Source: Bondarzewia mesenterica (Eukaryota; Basidiomycota; Agaricomycetes; Russulales; Bondarzewiaceae). Taken from it: a stretch of DNA of 64,000 nucleotides. A program made the translations under genes and the position numbers. The DNA lies in contig SGPL01000061.1 of NCBI GenBank assembly GCA_004802705.1, positions 1-64,000 of the forward strand, in the 5' to 3' direction. The notes beneath the pieces were generated by a model that did no database searches, was not told the origin of the DNA, and saw only the letters and a program-made list of their open reading frames with translations. Below, piece by piece: positions 61,172-64,000 of this stretch (positions are counted from its first letter, which is position 1; every line of letters starts with the position of its first letter).

Positions 61172-62443
61172 GGTAATCGCAACTGAGCTTGGAGACGAGT
61201 AAAAGTGGTAGACTACCTTCAAGAGCAAAACAGCCTCGTTTAAATGAGATAGTGGGACCCTGCGGTTCACGCATCGGCAGCGCCTGATGCGGGGGCGAAT
61301 NCGATTTCTGGGTTTGCACGTTCCTGTGGACAGGCGCTGGATAATCAGCAAGGGGGGAAAATCTCCGTGCATCGGTATTCATGCAGCTCACGCGAGTCGT
61401 ACAAAAAGGGGTAAGACACAGTACAGATGATCAAGGCGGACGATGATTGGATCCAACAGCATAAGACGAGTAGGATGGGCACCAGCTAGCCATATACTGT
61501 ATATGCACGCATACATACGCACCGTATTCCGCGAAGTCGCGCAAGAAGCTGGAAAGGCAGCTCCAATGCATGCTTCCGTTTCTTGGCAGATAGTGAGATG
61601 CAACCATAAAGCACAGAACATGTCTCACTCACATCAACCTTGAATATTGAATGCTCGCAATCCGCCCAAAAGATGGGAAAGGCCGTGATCGCTGATCACC
61701 GCCGCTGTAGTTTGAACCTCCACTCGTAACAGAAGAACTAGGACTTTAGGTGCAGGGCTTCGTACACATACCAGAGCTTCAACCGCTGCCTCGTTCTTTC
61801 CAGAGGCCAACAACAGAAATCCGGGGCTTTCATTTTGATGTTGTGCCGACTCGGCGGAATCTGCTGGGACTGGTAGGCGCACAAAAAGAAGGCTAGTTGA
61901 TAATAAGGACACTCACATGCACAAATAGTTCCGTCAAATCAGATGCGATGTCGCGGATCGTGAAATGCATGAGACGAGATACTTAATTTTCGTCATTTAG
62001 GGAATGTGATTATGGCGTGATACAGACCAATCGGATGGAAGAATTGAAAGAGAACAAGGATTGGGGAGTGACAAGAGGGGAAAGGGGTGTCTGGGGCCAA
62101 CGCATGACTGCGGACCTCTTACAGACGGCCTTCCCAGTAACTCTCCCGAACTCGGTGAGTTTCACTAGAGCTTCAACATTGTATAGCTTTCGCGGGTTCG
62201 AGTAGAAATGCAGACTATATGCGTGCATTATAAGACGGTCGGTCATCACCATGATTACCTGTGAAGACCAAAAGCGCATGCTCACCTGTCTCGGAGGAAT
62301 CAGAGCACTTGTCGCATTGACCTGCGCATAGGTTGATGTTGACCAGCACAAACATCAAGAAGGAAATATAGATTACAATGATAGTGAAATTGAAGTCCAC
62401 AGAAAATACACAATACAAAACCAAACGAAAAATATGAAGCGAT
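61172..62443. other. intergenic, tyrosinase upstream
   Basis: 1.27 kb. Short minus frames (61388-61621, 61634-61912, 62010-62351) have no recognisable motif or consistent splicing. The proximal part is presumably the tyrosinase promoter. Confidence 0.4.
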
Positions 62444-63780
62444 TCACAAAGCGGTACCACGCTCGAAACTTGCCCGAATCTCCGCCGTATATTTGTCGTA
62501 GTAGCGAGCGATCTGCAAACCGTTGATACTCAGCGGATTACAATCATTGAAGATGCATAAAAACACACCTTTTTGTTGAACACACGGTTCCGCTCATTGA
62601 TGTATGTGATGTCGCCTTCGTCCTCGTTTGCGCGTTTGCGCGAGAAATTACGTTTCTTGTCGATACTGAGTATACAAGTCATCAGAAACTGGAGCGAACG
62701 CGGAGTAAACAAGGAGAAGATCGCACTCTTTGTTGATCTTGCTAATGACCCTGTCAATTGCATCTTCGCTAGGTTTGTTATCAGCGTAGAGCAAGCTGTT
62801 CGCATCGCGATACAAGCTCTCTGCAGCAAGTTGTTGTTGCTGGCTCGAAGGCACAACCTAAGTACCATTCCAAACGTTGAAATCAGCCTCCCAAAATAGA
62901 GCAGCTAAACGTACCTGCATGTGCGATCCCTGCTTGGGGTCGAAATTTGTGATGGATGAAGAAGATGAAGCTGCCGCCGATCGCACGAGAGTTCCCGGGG
63001 CAAGGCCCATAGCCACCTCTCTCCGTCTGTTGTACTCGACCAAGTTAACTTTGATGTCGTCAAGATCTTTCTTGTATCGCCGCCGCGCAGCGTGAGCGTC
63101 GTCTGCACAAAGAAAAGAGAGAAAAGAGCCATGAACCAGGGGTTTTAGCCGAGATTCCTATGCTCCGCAGGCCAGTAGCAAGCCAGAGACATACCATGGA
63201 ACTCAAAGTCTGCCCTCCTCGCTTTCCGCGCCAACTTCTTCTCCCACTCTTCGTTTTCCTCTATTGTCCATTCCCAATTCTTCGCTCTCTCAACATCCTC
63301 CCCGCGCTCCTCAGCATCGGCGTTAGTCCGCAACAACTCCGCCAACTTCCTCTGCTTTTCCAATCGCGCTGCATCTCGCGCGCTAACCTTGGCCTTAGCA
63401 GCCTCTTCGATGACTTCAGTGCGATTGGCTTGCGTTGAAGACCTCTAGTACACGTCACATAGGTGAAATCAGTATTCCTCGTTTCTCGGTCTGCGCTGAA
63501 ACATACGCACCATCTTGGTTCGCAATTGCGCCAGCTTAGCTTGCCTCTCCTCCATGGTTATCTTTCCTTGTGTCTGAGCCACAGCAGTCTCTTCAATGCT
63601 TCCCGTAGCCACCTCTGTCGCCTCAACAAACTCCTCAGCAGCCTCCTCAACAACAACCTCAACAACCTCCTCAACAACCTCCTTCTCTACTGCTGTAGGC
63701 TCTTCATCGAGTTTGGCAGCCTGGGGCGGTTCAACTGGGGGTGCAGCAGACTTTGCCGACTTTCTCCGTGTTCTTGCCAT
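62444..63780 (-). CDS. SYF2: pre-mRNA-splicing factor Syf2
   Basis: From MARTRRKSAKSAAPPVEPPQ at 63780 in several exons to the stop at 62444-62446. Syf2 is a component of the NineTeen complex in the active spliceosome. An acidic, Val/Glu-rich N-terminal stretch (VVEEVVEVVVEEAAEE) comes from a low-complexity tract. Conserved segments follow: MEERQAKLAQLRTKM, VSARDAARLEKQRKLAELLR, NWEWTIEENEEWEKKLARKA, DDIKVNLVEYNRRREVAMGL, SLYRDANSLLYADNKPSEDA, DRVISKINKDIDKKRNFSRK, GDITYINERNRVFNKKIARY and YDKYTAEIRASFERGTAL. Splicing at K-D|I-D-K-K restores the family sequence. The N-terminal extension is longer than the yeast protein's. The gene's 5' flank continues to the right edge. Confidence 0.92.
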
Positions 63781-64000
63781 AGTCTTGACAACAGTCCTCT
63801 ACGTGTCGAATGAAAGTGTGGAAAGAATGCAAGAGACAGAGTAAAGCAGAGTAAGCGACTGTTGAGCGACCAAGTCGGAGTCGCCACCAGCACGTGGAGT
63901 ATCGCACGTGGCTTGTTCCGTCACGCTCATCCGCCTCCAAGTTCGCGCTCACTGATCAATTGTCTCAGCATACTCACACATCATTACTTACATGCAGCCT
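63781..64000. other. SYF2 upstream region
   Basis: The last 220 bp hold the 5' flank of SYF2 and nothing else that I can support. Confidence 0.4.

Noticed and set aside
62191..62211. cgggttcgagtagaaatg as a tRNA T-arm
   Set aside because: The flanks do not form an acceptor stem or anticodon arm.

Overview
This looks like nuclear DNA from an agaricomycete (mushroom-forming) basidiomycete. Genes sit densely on both strands. Nearly all are split by short introns (about 45-100 bp, GT...AG, often GTGCGT or GTAAGT donors). The repertoire includes a fungal tyrosinase, Kre9/Knh1-like wall proteins, a Zn2Cys6 regulator, a trifunctional folate enzyme and a ubiquitin-like-domain/zinc-ribbon protein of a type common in mushrooms. 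Isolated N's and several one-base frame breaks, some in homopolymers, point to a draft-quality assembly. All product calls are read from translated sequence; no database search was run.

Layout. 0-3 kb: a probable gene fragment at the left edge, then a disrupted ULD/zinc-ribbon gene (-). 3.4-7.6 kb: a membrane protein (+), RCF1 (+), URM1 (-) and ISD11 (+). 8-12.4 kb: a divergent protein kinase (+) and a small coiled-coil protein (+). 13-18.1 kb: PPX1 exopolyphosphatase (-) and two tandem paralogues of an unassigned family (-). 18.8-24.1 kb: MCM4 (-) and a CinA/MoCF-domain protein (-). 24.7-28.5 kb: a small single-pass membrane protein (+) and a decayed LINE-like element (-). 28.6-38.5 kb: the mitochondrial Obg GTPase MTG2 (+), a bHLH factor (+) and a Zn2Cys6 factor (+). 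39-45.4 kb: SEC11 (-), EMC2 (-), FOL1 (+) and ribosomal protein eS30 (-). 46.3-52.3 kb: ORC3 (-), then two divergent Kre9/Knh1-like genes. 53.6-63.8 kb: an allantoate-type MFS permease (+), UPF3 (+), tyrosinase (-) and SYF2 (-).

How genes relate. Most are unrelated housekeeping genes, as expected for fungal chromosomes. A few arrangements may carry meaning. URM1 and ISD11 are head to head over 255 bp and both belong to sulfur flow from the cysteine desulfurase Nfs1. EMC2 and FOL1 share a 155-bp divergent promoter. The two Kre9-like genes are divergent paralogues. MCM4 and ORC3 both serve replication licensing. SEC11 and EMC2, both ER membrane machinery, are consecutive on the same strand.

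The least explained content is the tandem WxGYPxW-motif paralogues, the kinase with degenerate catalytic motifs, and the ULD/zinc-ribbon gene with two in-frame TAGs.
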